Part shown: positions 32,262 to 41,645 of the stretch, one piece after another | How the letters are laid out: each line of letters begins with the position of its first letter | How positions within the stretch are numbered: position 1 is the stretch's first letter | NCBI RefSeq assembly: GCF_000062885.1 | Contig: NC_009142.1 | Location: 2,221,584 to 2,285,583 of the forward strand | DNA from: Saccharopolyspora erythraea NRRL 2338 | GTDB taxonomy: Bacteria; Actinomycetota; Actinomycetes; Mycobacteriales; Pseudonocardiaceae | Length of the DNA stretch: 64,000 nt | Direction of reading: 5' to 3' | Notes under the pieces: generated by a model | The model's database searches: none | What the model saw: only the letters and a program-made list of their open reading frames with translations | Told to the model about the DNA's origin: nothing | Translations under genes and position numbers: made by a program

Positions 32262-33743
32262 ATGATCGAACGGGCTTCAGCGCGTGGGCGCGGGAACCGG
32301 CTCCGCAGTTCGCTGCTCGCGCTGTCCGCGACCGCACTGCTCGCATCTTGCACCACTGTGGAGGGAGCGCCGGGGCCGCTGGACGACCCGACGTCGCCGA
32401 CCCCGCCGCCAAGCGCGACGCTGACCACCTCGGCCGCCAGGGAGAGCGCCGCAGTGGTGCTGGCCGGCGGGCAGCCCGCCCCGTACAACTACGGCCCGAC
32501 CGTGGTGGCCGAGGAAGGCCGGTACCGGGCGTGGTGGTGCAGCCAGCTCCCGGGCGTCGGCCCGGCGGGCGACGACGTGCTGCACGCGGCCTCCGCCGAC
32601 CTCGGCACCCCGTTCACCGCCGACGGCGGTGCGCCGGCCGTGCCGGTGTTCGCCGGGCAGCCGGGCGGGTTCGACGCGATGCACACCTGCGACCCGTCGG
32701 TGGTGCGGGCAGGTGGCCGCTACTACCTGTACTACACGGGCGCGGCGGGCGACCACGCCCACGGCAACGCCATCGGGGTGGCCAGCAGCGCCGACGGCAT
32801 GTCCTGGCGGCGCGAGTCGGGCGGCAGGCCCGTGGTGACGGCCTCCGGCGAGGTCGTCCGCGCCAACGTCTACGGGGCGGGACAGCCCTCGGCGCTGTTC
32901 CTGGACGGCTGGTTCTATCTGATGTTCACCGACACCACCGCCGCGGGCGCGGGCTGGAACGGCGCGGGTCAGTTCGTGCTGCGTGCCAAGGACGCCACGT
33001 TCAGCGACCGGGTGCAGGCGCTGACCGACCGGGGATTCCAGCCGGCCTCGGCGACCCGCGGCAGCCGGGCGCGGTCGGTGGTGGACGCGTTCAGCGCGGA
33101 CTGGATGTGGGTCGAGGCACTGGACGCCTTCGCCATCGCCCACCAGACGGCGGCGGGTACCACGGTCACGTTCTGGGACCGCGACTTCAGCCGCCACCCG
33201 TACCGGCCGCTGATCATTCCCGGTGTGTGGCAGGAAGGTCCCGGTCTGGTGCGCGACCCTGGCGGTCGCGCGCCGGTGTCCACTACGGACCCGTGCGGAG
33301 TCGTACCCGTGGACGTCCTGCGCGCCACGGCGCTGAACCCGGCGCCGACCGACATCCGCCGTTTCGGGCTGGACGTGGTGGACCTCGACGCGTGCGAGTC
33401 GCCCCGCCGAGCGCGCGCCGTGCTCGACGGGTTCGGCGTTCCTTCCCCGACGCGCACCGTGGACATCGTGCGCGACGGCGGCAAGATCCGCGTCGAGCGG
33501 AGGTCGGTGGCCGAGAAGATCGCCAGGGGAGTGCTCGGGGAGAGGGTGCCCGCGCTGGACGACCTGCCTGTCGTCGCCACGATCCCGGCGCAGGCGCCCG
33601 CGCTGCGCGCACCGGACGGCGAAGTCGGGCTGCTCGACTCCCTGGGTCGACTGTGGACGGTCCCGGTCGAGGCAGTCGAGGCCAACGGCTCGCGACTGCG
33701 GGAGGTTTCCCAGCAGGAGTGGGACGCCGCGAGCGGCCGGTGA
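32262..33743 (+). CDS. Beta-propeller lipoprotein, glycoside-hydrolase-43-like fold
   Basis: A 493-residue lipoprotein with signal NRLRSSLLALSATALLASC. The mature protein starts with a Pro/Thr-rich linker. Residues about 70-310 contain recurrent blade motifs (TCDPSVVRAGGRYYLYYTGA, IGVASSADGMSWRRESGGRP, GQPSALFLDGWFYLMFTDT), typical of five-bladed propellers of GH43/GH62/GH117-type proteins. The C-terminal 170 residues lack obvious repeats. The substrate is unknown. The neighbouring GH64 gene hints at polysaccharide use. Confidence 0.75.
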   Translation: MIERASARGRGNRLRSSLLALSATALLASCTTVEGAPGPLDDPTSPTPPPSATLTTSAARESAAVVLAGGQPAPYNYGPTVVAEEGRYRAWWCSQLPGVGPAGDDVLHAASADLGTPFTADGGAPAVPVFAGQPGGFDAMHTCDPSVVRAGGRYYLYYTGAAGDHAHGNAIGVASSADGMSWRRESGGRPVVTASGEVVRANVYGAGQPSALFLDGWFYLMFTDTTAAGAGWNGAGQFVLRAKDATFSDRVQALTDRGFQPASATRGSRARSVVDAFSADWMWVEALDAFAIAHQTAAGTTVTFWDRDFSRHPYRPLIIPGVWQEGPGLVRDPGGRAPVSTTDPCGVVPVDVLRATALNPAPTDIRRFGLDVVDLDACESPRRARAVLDGFGVPSPTRTVDIVRDGGKIRVERRSVAEKIARGVLGERVPALDDLPVVATIPAQAPALRAPDGEVGLLDSLGRLWTVPVEAVEANGSRLREVSQQEWDAASGR

Positions 33744-33779
33744 GGCCCCCGGGCGCGGTCGGGAGCCCCACGCGGACGC

Positions 33780-34955
33780 TCACCACGGGGTGAGGGTGAC
33801 CTTGATCGCCGTGGGCGCGCCGTCCTGGATGTAGGAGGCGAAGTTCGCCACGTCGTCGAAGGCGAACCCGTAGGCCTTGCCGTCCTCGGTGTTGGCGTGC
33901 ATGACCTTCGAGTAGTGGTTGGTCACCTGGTGCCGGTAGAACGCGGCCGGGTCGGTGCCCGGCTGGTCGGTGGCGTCCAGCAGCGTCGAGCGGTTGAACG
34001 CCGCTCCCAGGATGGCCGCGACCGGCCCGGTGACCCCGTCGTTGGGCGCGGCGAGCGCGCCGTCGCAGAACAGCACGTCGCGGGTGCTCGGGCGGCCGAT
34101 CGGCTGCACCCCGCCGTCGAAGGTGAACGCGTCGCCGGAGACCTGGCCGGTGAAGACCCGGCCGTCGCCGGTGTTCACCTTGAGCTGCGTCGACTGGTAC
34201 TTGCTCCACACCTCGTCGATGTAGGAGTCGTAGTAGGTGTCCGGGAAGGCGCCCAGGTCCAGCGCGTGCCCGGGCGCGATCACCCGCATGTCCTCCTGGC
34301 GCAGCCCGCCGAAGTCGGGGTTCTCGCCGACACCGGCGAGGATCTTCTCCCGGCCGCCCGCGACCAGGGTGCCGGTCTTCTGCTGTTGCGCGCCCTGGAG
34401 CTCGATGGAGAGCGGCACGCTGAACATGTCGACCATCGTGGTGTTGCAGTACATGCCGTCGGACTTGAAGGTGAACTCGACGGTGTCGTGCAGGACGCGG
34501 TAGTTGGCGTCGCTTGACACCCAGCCCGCCGGGTACTGCAGCGCGGGTTTGCCCGCGCCGTCGGTGACCACCTTGAACTTGAGCTTGTCGCCCAGCGCGA
34601 AGTAGATGCGGCCGGACATGTTCGGCAGCGTGAGCGTGGTGTCGCCGCTGCCCTGCAACGGGATCGCGTAGTCGGCGTAGCCGTCGGAGCCGTTGTCCGA
34701 CGGCGAGACCGCGAGCAGCTGCCCGTCCGGGGTCACGCGGGCGTGCTCACCGGTGTCGAGGTTGACGCCGACGATGTAAACCGAGACCGAGGCGTTGTCG
34801 AAGTTGCCGCTGCTGTTGACGATCGTCAGCGGCAGCGTCGGCGCGGCGCGGCGGCGTGCGGTGGTCAGGGGCGAGGCGAGGGCTGGTGAACCCAGGACGG
34901 GCACAGCGAGGGCGGCGGCGGACATCCCGCCGAGGAAAGCTCTCCGGCTGATCAT
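33780..34955 (-). CDS. Tat-exported glycoside hydrolase family 64 (beta-1,3-glucanase)
   Basis: A 391-residue protein with a twin-arginine signal (MISRRAFLGGMSAAALAVPVLG) cleaved near ALA-S. The mature part matches GH64 / thaumatin-like beta-1,3-glucanases: an N-terminal beta-barrel (TLPLTIVNSSG..VSVYIVGVN), RIYFALGDKL, then TTMVDMFSVPLSIELQG and DTYYDSYIDEVWSKYQ. Such enzymes release laminaripentaose from beta-1,3-glucan. ATG 34955 has AAGGGAG upstream. A LacI-type palindrome lies 45 bp upstream of the start, suggesting sugar induction. Confidence 0.88.
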   Translation of the reverse strand: MISRRAFLGGMSAAALAVPVLGSPALASPLTTARRRAAPTLPLTIVNSSGNFDNASVSVYIVGVNLDTGEHARVTPDGQLLAVSPSDNGSDGYADYAIPLQGSGDTTLTLPNMSGRIYFALGDKLKFKVVTDGAGKPALQYPAGWVSSDANYRVLHDTVEFTFKSDGMYCNTTMVDMFSVPLSIELQGAQQQKTGTLVAGGREKILAGVGENPDFGGLRQEDMRVIAPGHALDLGAFPDTYYDSYIDEVWSKYQSTQLKVNTGDGRVFTGQVSGDAFTFDGGVQPIGRPSTRDVLFCDGALAAPNDGVTGPVAAILGAAFNRSTLLDATDQPGTDPAAFYRHQVTNHYSKVMHANTEDGKAYGFAFDDVANFASYIQDGAPTAIKVTLTPW

Positions 34956-34999
34956 GCTGGCTCCCTTCCCCGACGGCGGACCCGTCGGTGGGTACATCG

Positions 35000-35013
35000 T
35001 GAGAGCGCTCTCA
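35000..35013. promoter_or_regulatory. LacI-family operator palindrome upstream of the GH64 gene
   Basis: tgagagcgctctca is a perfect 14-bp palindrome. It has the form of the CebR/CelR-type sites that control cellulase and beta-glucan genes in actinobacteria (TGGGAGCGCTCCCA). No LacI-family regulator is encoded in the window. Confidence 0.7.
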
Positions 35014-35326
35014 TCGATCGACAATGCTCCGATCCGCCCCAGACCGGTGCGCGGATCAGCCGAGCCCGTCAACAGACTTCACGGACAGCCCGTACACCCG
35101 GGTCCGCGTGGTGCCGAGGGCGCCGCGTTCCGGCAGTCCCTGGAATCTCGCGGCAACTCGGTGAAAACCGTGCGAGAGGGGCGATTTTCCGCCAGCGGAG
35201 GGTGGTTCACCGGTCCGGCGATCGAGGATGGGCCCGGCGATCCAGGGGCGGGCCGGTCGTACCAGGGTGGCCCGGGAACGGGGACGATCCGGGAACCGGA
35301 GACGAGCCGCGGGAGGACCGAGATCC

Positions 35327-36100
35327 ATGGCGACTGTGCTGGCGTTGCACGCCCACCCCGACGACGAGGTGTTCATGACCGGCGGCACGCTCGCCCGCGC
35401 CGCCGCCGAGGGGCACCGGGTGGTCGTCGCGGTCGCGACCGACGGTGTCGTGCACGCGGACACCGAGCGCGTGCCGAGCCGCCTGGACGAGCTGCGGGCG
35501 AGTGCGCGGGCCCTCGGCGTGGCGCGCGTCGTGCACCTCGGCTACGCCGACAGCGGGCACGGCGAGGTGCTGTTCCCCGACCCGCCGGGGCGGACGCGGT
35601 TCGTGCGGGCGAGCACGTCCGAGGCCGCCGAGCGGCTGGCCGCCGTTCTGCGGGAGGAGGAGGTGCGGATGCTGCTGAGCTACGACGGCAACGGCGGCTA
35701 CGGCCACCGCGACCACGTGAAGGTGCACGAGGTAGGCAAGCTCGCCGCGGAGCTGGCCGGTGTACCGCGCGTGCTGGAGGCGACGATGCCGCGCGACGGC
35801 GTCGCCCGGCTGCTGGGACTCGCGCGCCTGCTGCGGCTGCCGGTGCGCTTCGACCCCGCCGCGCTGGACCACGCCTACAGCCCGCGCGCGGCGATCACGC
35901 ACCGGATCGACGTGCGGCGCTTCGCGCGCCAGAAGCGCGCCGCCCTGGCCGCCCACCGGTCGCAGGTGCACGGCACCGGGCGTCTCTCGCCGCTCCTGCG
36001 GATGCTGCTCCGGCTCCCGCTGCCGGTGTTCGCGCTGCTGCTCGGCCGGGAGTGGTTCGTCGACGCCTCGCCGGTGCGGCGGGCCGACCCGGTCTCCTAG
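35327..36100 (+). CDS. PIG-L/LmbE-family deacetylase
   Basis: A 257-residue zinc-dependent N-deacetylase. The metal and catalytic motif AHPDDE is near residues 9-14, and YGHRDHVKVH supplies the second His. Relatives deacetylate GlcNAc-containing small molecules such as mycothiol precursors or their S-conjugates. The length fits the MshB/Mca group, but the assignment within it is open. GGGAGGA precedes ATG 35327. Its TAG overlaps the stop of the convergent GlxA gene. Confidence 0.88.
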   Translation: MATVLALHAHPDDEVFMTGGTLARAAAEGHRVVVAVATDGVVHADTERVPSRLDELRASARALGVARVVHLGYADSGHGEVLFPDPPGRTRFVRASTSEAAERLAAVLREEEVRMLLSYDGNGGYGHRDHVKVHEVGKLAAELAGVPRVLEATMPRDGVARLLGLARLLRLPVRFDPAALDHAYSPRAAITHRIDVRRFARQKRAALAAHRSQVHGTGRLSPLLRMLLRLPLPVFALLLGREWFVDASPVRRADPVS

Positions 36101-37110
36101 GCCCGAATCTCCTCGGTCCGGCCGTCCTCGGTCCTGGTGCGGAAGGTCCGCCGGTAGGCCATCGGCGTGGTGCCCAGCTTCCGCCGCAGGTGCGCGCGCA
36201 GGGAGGATCCGCTACCCAGGCCGGACTGCTCGGCGACCCGGTCGACGGCCAGGTCCGTGGACTCCAGCAGCTCCCGGGCGTGCTCGACGCGCTGCTGGAG
36301 CAGCCAGTCCAGCGGGCTGCACCCGGTCTCGGCGCGGAACTTCCTGGCGAAGGTGCGCACGCTCATCCCGGCCCGCTCGGCCATGGCCGCGAGGGTCAGT
36401 GGCTCGGCGAGCCGCTCGAGCATCCACTCGCGCGCCGCGGCGGTGCCGTCGCCGGTGGCCTCGGGCAGCGGGCGCTCGATGAACTGCGACTGCCCGCCCT
36501 CGCGCCACGGCGGCACGACGCTGCGGCGCGCGGCCCGGTTGGCGACCTCGCTGCCGTGGTCGCGGCGGATGACGTGCAGGCACAGGTCGATCCCGGCGGC
36601 CACGCCCGCCGAGGTCAGCACGTCGCCGTCGTCGACGAACAGCACGTCCGGGTGCAGGTCGACGGCGGGGTAGAGGGTGCGGAAGTGCTCCACGTGGGCC
36701 CAGTGCGTGGTCGCGGGACGACCGGCGAGCAGCCCGGCGGCGGCCAGCACGTAGGCGCCGGTGCAGATCGACATGACGCGCGTGCTCTCGGGCAGCGCCG
36801 CGAAGTAGCCGGCGAGGTCGGCGGGCAGGGTGCCGTCGGTGCAGGGCCCGGCCACGTAGGTGCCGGGCACGATGAGGGTGTCCGGTTCAGCCAGGAACTC
36901 CAGGTCGACCTCGGGCAGCACCGAGTAGCCCGAGGAGGTGCGGATGGGGCCGCCGTCGAGGCTGCCGACGCGCACGTCGTAGAGCTTTTCGCCGTCGGGG
37001 CCCGCGGCCTTGGACAGGATCTGCGAGGGGATCGTCAGGTCGAAGCCGACGACCTCGGACACGCCCAGCACCAGCACGCGGTGGGCGGCGGTGCGCGACT
37101 CGGCAGCCAT
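36097..37110 (-). CDS. GlxA-family AraC-type regulator with DJ-1/PfpI domain
   Basis: A 337-residue protein. The N-terminal DJ-1/PfpI-like domain runs from VLVLGVSEVVGFDLTIPSQIL through MSICTGAYVLAAAGLLAGRPATTHWAH, with the nucleophile-elbow Cys in SICTGA. Two AraC HTHs at the C-terminus include MAERAGMSVRTFARKFRAETGCSPLDWLLQQRVEHARELLE. ATG 37110 follows AGGA at 7 nt. It is divergent from the MFS gene, 72 nt apart, and probably regulates it. Confidence 0.9.
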   Translation of the reverse strand: MAAESRTAAHRVLVLGVSEVVGFDLTIPSQILSKAAGPDGEKLYDVRVGSLDGGPIRTSSGYSVLPEVDLEFLAEPDTLIVPGTYVAGPCTDGTLPADLAGYFAALPESTRVMSICTGAYVLAAAGLLAGRPATTHWAHVEHFRTLYPAVDLHPDVLFVDDGDVLTSAGVAAGIDLCLHVIRRDHGSEVANRAARRSVVPPWREGGQSQFIERPLPEATGDGTAAAREWMLERLAEPLTLAAMAERAGMSVRTFARKFRAETGCSPLDWLLQQRVEHARELLESTDLAVDRVAEQSGLGSGSSLRAHLRRKLGTTPMAYRRTFRTRTEDGRTEEIRA

Positions 37111-37182
37111 GGCAAGATCCTGCCACATATTGGCCACCCGGCCACTCGTCAGCGCCGACCGCCGTCGCCGAAGGTGTTGGAC

Positions 37183-38487
37183 GTGATCGAAACGTCCCCT
37201 GAAGTGGTGCGGCAGCGGCGCTTCCACCCCGCGTGGTGGGTCGCCGCGGTCGCGTTCGTCGCCTTGCTGGGAGCGGCCGCGTTCCGCTCGGTGCCGGGTG
37301 TGCTCATGAACCCGCTGCACCACGAGTTCGGCTGGCCGCACAGCACGATCTCGCTGGCGGTGTCGCTCAACCTCCTCCTCTACGGCCTGACCGCCCCGTT
37401 CGCCGCGGCGTTGATGGCGCGCTTCGGCATCCGGGTCGTGACGGTGTGCGCGCTGCTGCTCGTCGCGGCGGGCAGCGGGCTCACCGTGTTCATGACCGCG
37501 AGCTGGCAGCTGGTGCTCTGCTGGGGTCTGCTGGTCGGGCTGGGCACCGGGTCGATGGCGCTGGCGTTCGTCTCCACGGTGGTCGACCGCTGGTTCGTCG
37601 CCCGGCGCGGCCTGGTCAGCGGGGTGCTGACCGCGGCAAGCGCCACCGGCCAGCTGGTCTTCCTGCCGCTGGTGGCCCACCTGGCCGGGGCCTACGGCTG
37701 GCGCTCGGCCTCCCTGCTGGTCACCGCCGCGGCGCTGGCCATCGTGCCGCTGGTCTGGCTCCTGCTGCGCGACCGCCCCGCCGACGTGGGCGTGCTGGCC
37801 TACGGGGCGAGCGAACCGCTGCCCGAACCGCGCACCGGCAACGCCGCGGCCGCCGCGCTCACCGCGCTGCGCGACGCGGCGCGCACGCCCGCCTTCTGGC
37901 TGCTGGCGGCCGCGTTCGCGATCTGCGGGGCGAGCACGAACGGTCTGGTCAACACCCACTTCGTGCCGGCGGCGCACGACCACGGCATGCCGCAGACCAC
38001 GGCCGCGGGCCTGCTCGCGGTGATCGGCGTGTTCGACGTGGCGGGCACGGTGCTCTCCGGCTGGCTGACCGACCGGTTCAACCCGCGGATCCTGCTGGCC
38101 GTCTACTACACCCTGCGCGGTGCGTCGCTGTTCGTCCTGCCGCAGCTCTTCGCGCCCACGCCGGGAGCGCAGATGGTGCTGTTCGTGGTCTTCTACGGCC
38201 TGGACTGGATCGCCACCGTGCCGCCGACGATGGCGCTGTGCCGCGAGCACTTCGGCGAGCGCGCCTCGGTCGTCTTCGGATGGGTGTTCGCCTCGCACCA
38301 GATCGGCGCGGCCGCCATCGCGAGCATCGCCGGGGTGGTCCGCGACCAGTTCGGCGACTACGCCGCCGCCTGGTACGGCGCGGGACTGCTGTGCCTGCTC
38401 GCAACGGCGTTCTCGCTGTCGGTCCGGAAGGCCAGGCCCGCCCCGCCTTCCGAGCCGGACCGGGAACGGGCGGCCACGGGGCGGTGA
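37183..38487 (+). CDS. MFS transporter, OFA/monocarboxylate-like
   Basis: A 434-residue protein with twelve hydrophobic segments in two halves. Signatures include GVLMNPLHHEFGWPHSTISLAVSLNLLLYGLTAPFAAALMARFG, DRWFVARRGLVSGVLTAASATGQL and SGWLTDRFNPRILLAVYY, resembling OFA and monocarboxylate-type carriers. The substrate is unknown. GTG 37183 has GAAGG 8 nt upstream; GTG 37174 is an alternative. Confidence 0.85.
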   Translation: MIETSPEVVRQRRFHPAWWVAAVAFVALLGAAAFRSVPGVLMNPLHHEFGWPHSTISLAVSLNLLLYGLTAPFAAALMARFGIRVVTVCALLLVAAGSGLTVFMTASWQLVLCWGLLVGLGTGSMALAFVSTVVDRWFVARRGLVSGVLTAASATGQLVFLPLVAHLAGAYGWRSASLLVTAAALAIVPLVWLLLRDRPADVGVLAYGASEPLPEPRTGNAAAAALTALRDAARTPAFWLLAAAFAICGASTNGLVNTHFVPAAHDHGMPQTTAAGLLAVIGVFDVAGTVLSGWLTDRFNPRILLAVYYTLRGASLFVLPQLFAPTPGAQMVLFVVFYGLDWIATVPPTMALCREHFGERASVVFGWVFASHQIGAAAIASIAGVVRDQFGDYAAAWYGAGLLCLLATAFSLSVRKARPAPPSEPDRERAATGR

Positions 38488-38516
38488 CGCCGCGCGCCGC
38501 TACCGATGCGCCGGCC

Positions 38517-39044
38517 TCAGGCCAGCATGCCGAGCTCGAGCAGCGTCGCGTCGAGCGCGCCCTCCAGCACCAGCAGCCTGCGCTTGGCCTCCAGGCCGGG
38601 TCCGAATCCGCCCAGCCCGCCGCCGCTGGCCACCACCCGGTGGCAGGGCACCACGATCGGCACCGGGTTGCTGCCCATGATGGTCCCGACCGCGCGGGCC
38701 GCCTCCGGGCGCCCCGCGAGCCCCGCCAGCTCCCGGTAGCTCAGCGTCCGTCCGAAGGGGACCTGCTCGTGCAGGGTCCGCAGCACCTGCAGCCGCAGAC
38801 CCTCGATGTTCGACCAGTCGACGGGCAGGTCGAACGCGCGCCGCCGGCCCGCGAAGTACTCCTCGAGCTGGGCACCCGCCCGCAGGGCGGGCTCCCCGGC
38901 CTCGGCCGGCTCGGCCTCGCCGTAGTGCGGCAGCACCTGGTCCGGTCCCCCGAAGCACACCTGCACCAGTCCGGCTTCGCCGGCCACCGCGGTCACCTCG
39001 CCGACCGGGCCGCGCACCACCGTCCAGGACAACTCCGTCCGCAT
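38517..39044 (-). CDS. ogt: Methylated-DNA-protein cysteine methyltransferase
   Basis: A 175-residue suicide DNA repair protein that removes alkyl groups from O6-guanine. The acceptor Cys is in IVVPCHRVV, followed by the helix-turn-helix Arg-finger region [28 protein letters not shown]. The N-terminal domain is short and variable, as usual. ATG 39044 is chosen as the start of the conserved region. It converges with the MFS gene. Confidence 0.94.
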   Translation of the reverse strand: MRTELSWTVVRGPVGEVTAVAGEAGLVQVCFGGPDQVLPHYGEAEPAEAGEPALRAGAQLEEYFAGRRRAFDLPVDWSNIEGLRLQVLRTLHEQVPFGRTLSYRELAGLAGRPEAARAVGTIMGSNPVPIVVPCHRVVASGGGLGGFGPGLEAKRRLLVLEGALDATLLELGMLA

Positions 39045-39181
39045 GCGCCGCAGGTTAGCCGTGCCCACCGACGATGCCGCACGGCCGCGATCCGGGACGC
39101 CGCGACCAGCGGTTGGCGGCTTTGCGCCGAGAGCCCTTCGACCACGGTCGGCGGGCGCGTCCAGCCGTTAGGCTGCGTTCC

Positions 39182-40291
39182 ATGTCCGAAACGCACGCCC
39201 GTCGACGCCACGACCTGCGCACCGGCCTCCGCGAACGCGAGCTGGACGCGATGCTGGTGACCGACCTGCTCAACGTCCGCTACCTCACCGGGTTCACCGG
39301 TTCCAACGCCGCCCTGGTGGTGCACGCAGCGGACGAGCCCGGTGCGGAGACCCGCACCGTCTTCTGCACCGACGGCAGGTACCTGACCCAGGCCGCCGCC
39401 GAGGTCCCCGACCTGGAGCAGGTCATCGAGCGGGCGAGCGCGCTGGCGCTGGCCGAGCGGATCGCCGCCGCCGCCGGCGCCCACCGCCGGACCGGCTTCG
39501 AGAGCCACCACGTGACCGTCGACGGCCGTGACGAGCTGGCCGATGCCGCGGGAGCGGCCGAGCTGGTGCGCGCCCCGGGGCTGGTCGAGCGGCTGCGGCT
39601 GATCAAGGACGAGGCCGAGGTCGAGGCGCTGCGGATGGCCTGCGCGGCCGCCGACCGGGCGCTGGCCGACCTCATCGAGCACGGCGGTCTGCGGCCGGGT
39701 CGCACCGAGCTGGAGGTCGCCCGCGAGCTCGACGGCCGCATGCTCGACCACGGCGCCGCCGGGCCGTCGTTCGACACCATCGTCGCCGCGGGCGCCAACT
39801 CCGCGGTGCCCCACCACCGGCCCACCGACGCGGTGCTGGCCCCCGGCGACTTCGTCAAGATCGACTTCGGCGCGCTGGTCGACGGCTACCACTCCGACAT
39901 GACCCGGACGCTGGTGCTGGGCAGGCCCGCCGAGTGGCAGCAGGAGATCTACCAGCTCGTGCTCGCCGCCCAGACCGCGGGCCGGGACGCGGTGGCCGTC
40001 GACGCCGACGTCCGCGAGGTCGACACCGCCGCCCGCGCGGTGATCGAGGAGGCCGGCTACGGCGACCGGTTCCTGCACGGCCTGGGACACGGCGTGGGCC
40101 TGGAGATCCACGAGGCACCGGCGTTGTCCCAGCGGGGAGACGGTAGAATCGCCGCCGGAATGGCGGTCACCGTCGAGCCCGGCGTCTACCTGCCGGAGCG
40201 TGGCGGCGTCCGCATCGAGGACACACTGGTCGTGCGTCCTGGCACGCCGGAGCTCCTCACCTTGACGACGAAGGAGCTCATCGCCGTCTGA
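39182..40291 (+). CDS. pepQ: Xaa-Pro peptidase (M24 family)
   Basis: A 369-residue M24B metallopeptidase. The N-terminal creatinase-like domain ([21 protein letters not shown]) precedes the pita-bread domain. Metal ligands are visible: Asp in [19 protein letters not shown], His in [14 protein letters not shown], and Glu in [22 protein letters not shown]. It removes residues ahead of proline. It stands directly upstream of efp, as in other actinobacteria. Confidence 0.94.
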   Translation: MSETHARRRHDLRTGLRERELDAMLVTDLLNVRYLTGFTGSNAALVVHAADEPGAETRTVFCTDGRYLTQAAAEVPDLEQVIERASALALAERIAAAAGAHRRTGFESHHVTVDGRDELADAAGAAELVRAPGLVERLRLIKDEAEVEALRMACAAADRALADLIEHGGLRPGRTELEVARELDGRMLDHGAAGPSFDTIVAAGANSAVPHHRPTDAVLAPGDFVKIDFGALVDGYHSDMTRTLVLGRPAEWQQEIYQLVLAAQTAGRDAVAVDADVREVDTAARAVIEEAGYGDRFLHGLGHGVGLEIHEAPALSQRGDGRIAAGMAVTVEPGVYLPERGGVRIEDTLVVRPGTPELLTLTTKELIAV

Positions 40292-40374
40292 GCGCGACGT
40301 GCGCCCCGCGTCGGCGGCACGCCAACGCGCCGATGAGAAACACCGCAGCCATCACCACAGGAGAGACCCCGAAC

Positions 40375-40941
40375 GTGGCTTCCACGAACGATCTGAAGAA
40401 CGGACTGGTGCTCAACCTCGACGGCCAGCTCTGGTCCGTCGTGAACTTCCAGCACGTCAAGCCCGGCAAGGGCGGCGCTTTCGTGCGCACCACCCTGAAG
40501 AACGTGCTCTCGGGCAAGGTTGTGGACAAGACCTTCAACGCGGGCGTGAAGGTCGACACCGCCAACGTCGACCGCCGCGAGATGACCTACCTCTACAACG
40601 ACGGCACCGACTACGTCTTCATGGACCCCGACACCTACGACCAGGTCGGCGTGGCCGCCTCGGTCGTCGGCGACGCGGCCGACTACATGCTCGAGAACAG
40701 CCAGGTCGTGGTCGCCCGCCACGATGACAACCCGCTGTACGTGGAGCTGCCCGCCTCGGTCGAGCTCGACATCCAGCACACCGACCCGGGTGTGCAGGGC
40801 GACCGCTCCACCGGAGGTACCAAGCCCGCCACCCTGGAGACCGGCGCCGAGATCCAGGTCCCGCTGTTCCTCAACACCGGCGACAAGGTGAAGGTCGACC
40901 CGCGCGACGGCCGTTACCTCGGCCGCGTCAGCACCAAGTGA
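40375..40941 (+). CDS. efp: Translation elongation factor P
   Basis: A 188-residue EF-P that rescues ribosomes stalled at polyproline. Three beta-barrel domains are recognisable, ending [19 protein letters not shown]. The domain I loop tip reads [10 protein letters not shown], with Lys32 at the position that contacts the peptidyl-tRNA end. The GTG at 40375 gives the usual length; AGGAGAG lies 9 nt upstream. No lysine-modification genes are nearby. Confidence 0.97.
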   Translation: MASTNDLKNGLVLNLDGQLWSVVNFQHVKPGKGGAFVRTTLKNVLSGKVVDKTFNAGVKVDTANVDRREMTYLYNDGTDYVFMDPDTYDQVGVAASVVGDAADYMLENSQVVVARHDDNPLYVELPASVELDIQHTDPGVQGDRSTGGTKPATLETGAEIQVPLFLNTGDKVKVDPRDGRYLGRVSTK

Positions 40942-41007
40942 CGGCCCCTGTCGGCCCCGTCGGCGGCGCCCGCGCGAGGCGCGGCACTGCCGGGAAGTGG
41001 GTGTGAG

Positions 41008-41454
41008 GTGGGCGCACGCAACAAGGCCCGCAAACGCGCGGTGGACGTGCTCTACGAGGCCGACCTGCGCGGGGAGGACGCGGTCACGCTGCTCTCCGGG
41101 CGGGTCGGCTCTCCGGACCTGCCGCCGGTCAACGAGTACACGGTGACCCTGGTCGAGGGCGTCACCGCGAACCGGCAGCGCATCGACGAGCTGCTCGTGG
41201 AGCACGCCGAGGGCTGGACCCTGGCGCGGATGCCCGCGGTGGACCGCGCGGTGCTGCGGCTGGGGCTCTACGAGCTGCTGTGGCGCAGCGACGACGTGCC
41301 CCCGGCGGTGGCCATCGACGAGGCGGTCGAGCTGGTCAAGGCGCTGTCCACCGACGACTCGCCGCGCTTCGTCAACGGCGTGCTCGGGCGCATCGCCGGC
41401 ATCGGCGACCGCCTGCGCAGCACGCTGCGCGGCGCGAACCCCGGCGCCGAGTAG
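41008..41454 (+). CDS. nusB: Transcription antitermination factor NusB
   Basis: A 148-residue all-helical NusB (RNKARKRAVDVLYEADLRGED … LARMPAVDRAVLRLGLYELLWR … DDSPRFVNGVLGRIA). With NusE it binds boxA of rRNA leaders. It lies 66 nt after efp and is probably co-transcribed. The bidirectional terminator begins 145 nt downstream. Confidence 0.96.
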   Translation: MGARNKARKRAVDVLYEADLRGEDAVTLLSGRVGSPDLPPVNEYTVTLVEGVTANRQRIDELLVEHAEGWTLARMPAVDRAVLRLGLYELLWRSDDVPPAVAIDEAVELVKALSTDDSPRFVNGVLGRIAGIGDRLRSTLRGANPGAE

Positions 41455-41598
41455 CCGCGGACGGGCGCGCCGCCCCGCTACCAGGCTCGGCGAGCGGGTC
41501 GGCCGACCAGGCCCGCCGAGCGGGATGGCCGGAGGCTGACCCGGGGGAGGAACGCGGCATCAAGGCCCGCTCCCGCGCCGACGGGAGCGAACGGTGAC

Positions 41599-41642
41599 AC
41601 AACGGCGGAGGCCCACCCGATCGGGTGGGCCTCCGCCGTTGT
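41599..41642. terminator. Bidirectional terminator between nusB and bldD
   Basis: A perfect 20-bp inverted repeat (41599-41618 with 41623-41642) and a gatc loop, placed between the converging nusB and bldD stops and ending 3 nt from the bldD stop. It can serve both strands. Confidence 0.85.
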
Positions 41643-41645
41643 TCG

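Noticed and set aside
36097-38298. 733-residue reverse frame as one long regulator
   Set aside because: The part above 37110 is an antisense shadow of the MFS gene; the GlxA start at 37110 has a ribosome-binding site and family length.
34795-38487. Single 1230-residue forward frame spanning the PIG-L, GlxA and MFS region
   Set aside because: Only the last 434 residues are the MFS transporter; the rest is antisense or out of frame to three real genes.
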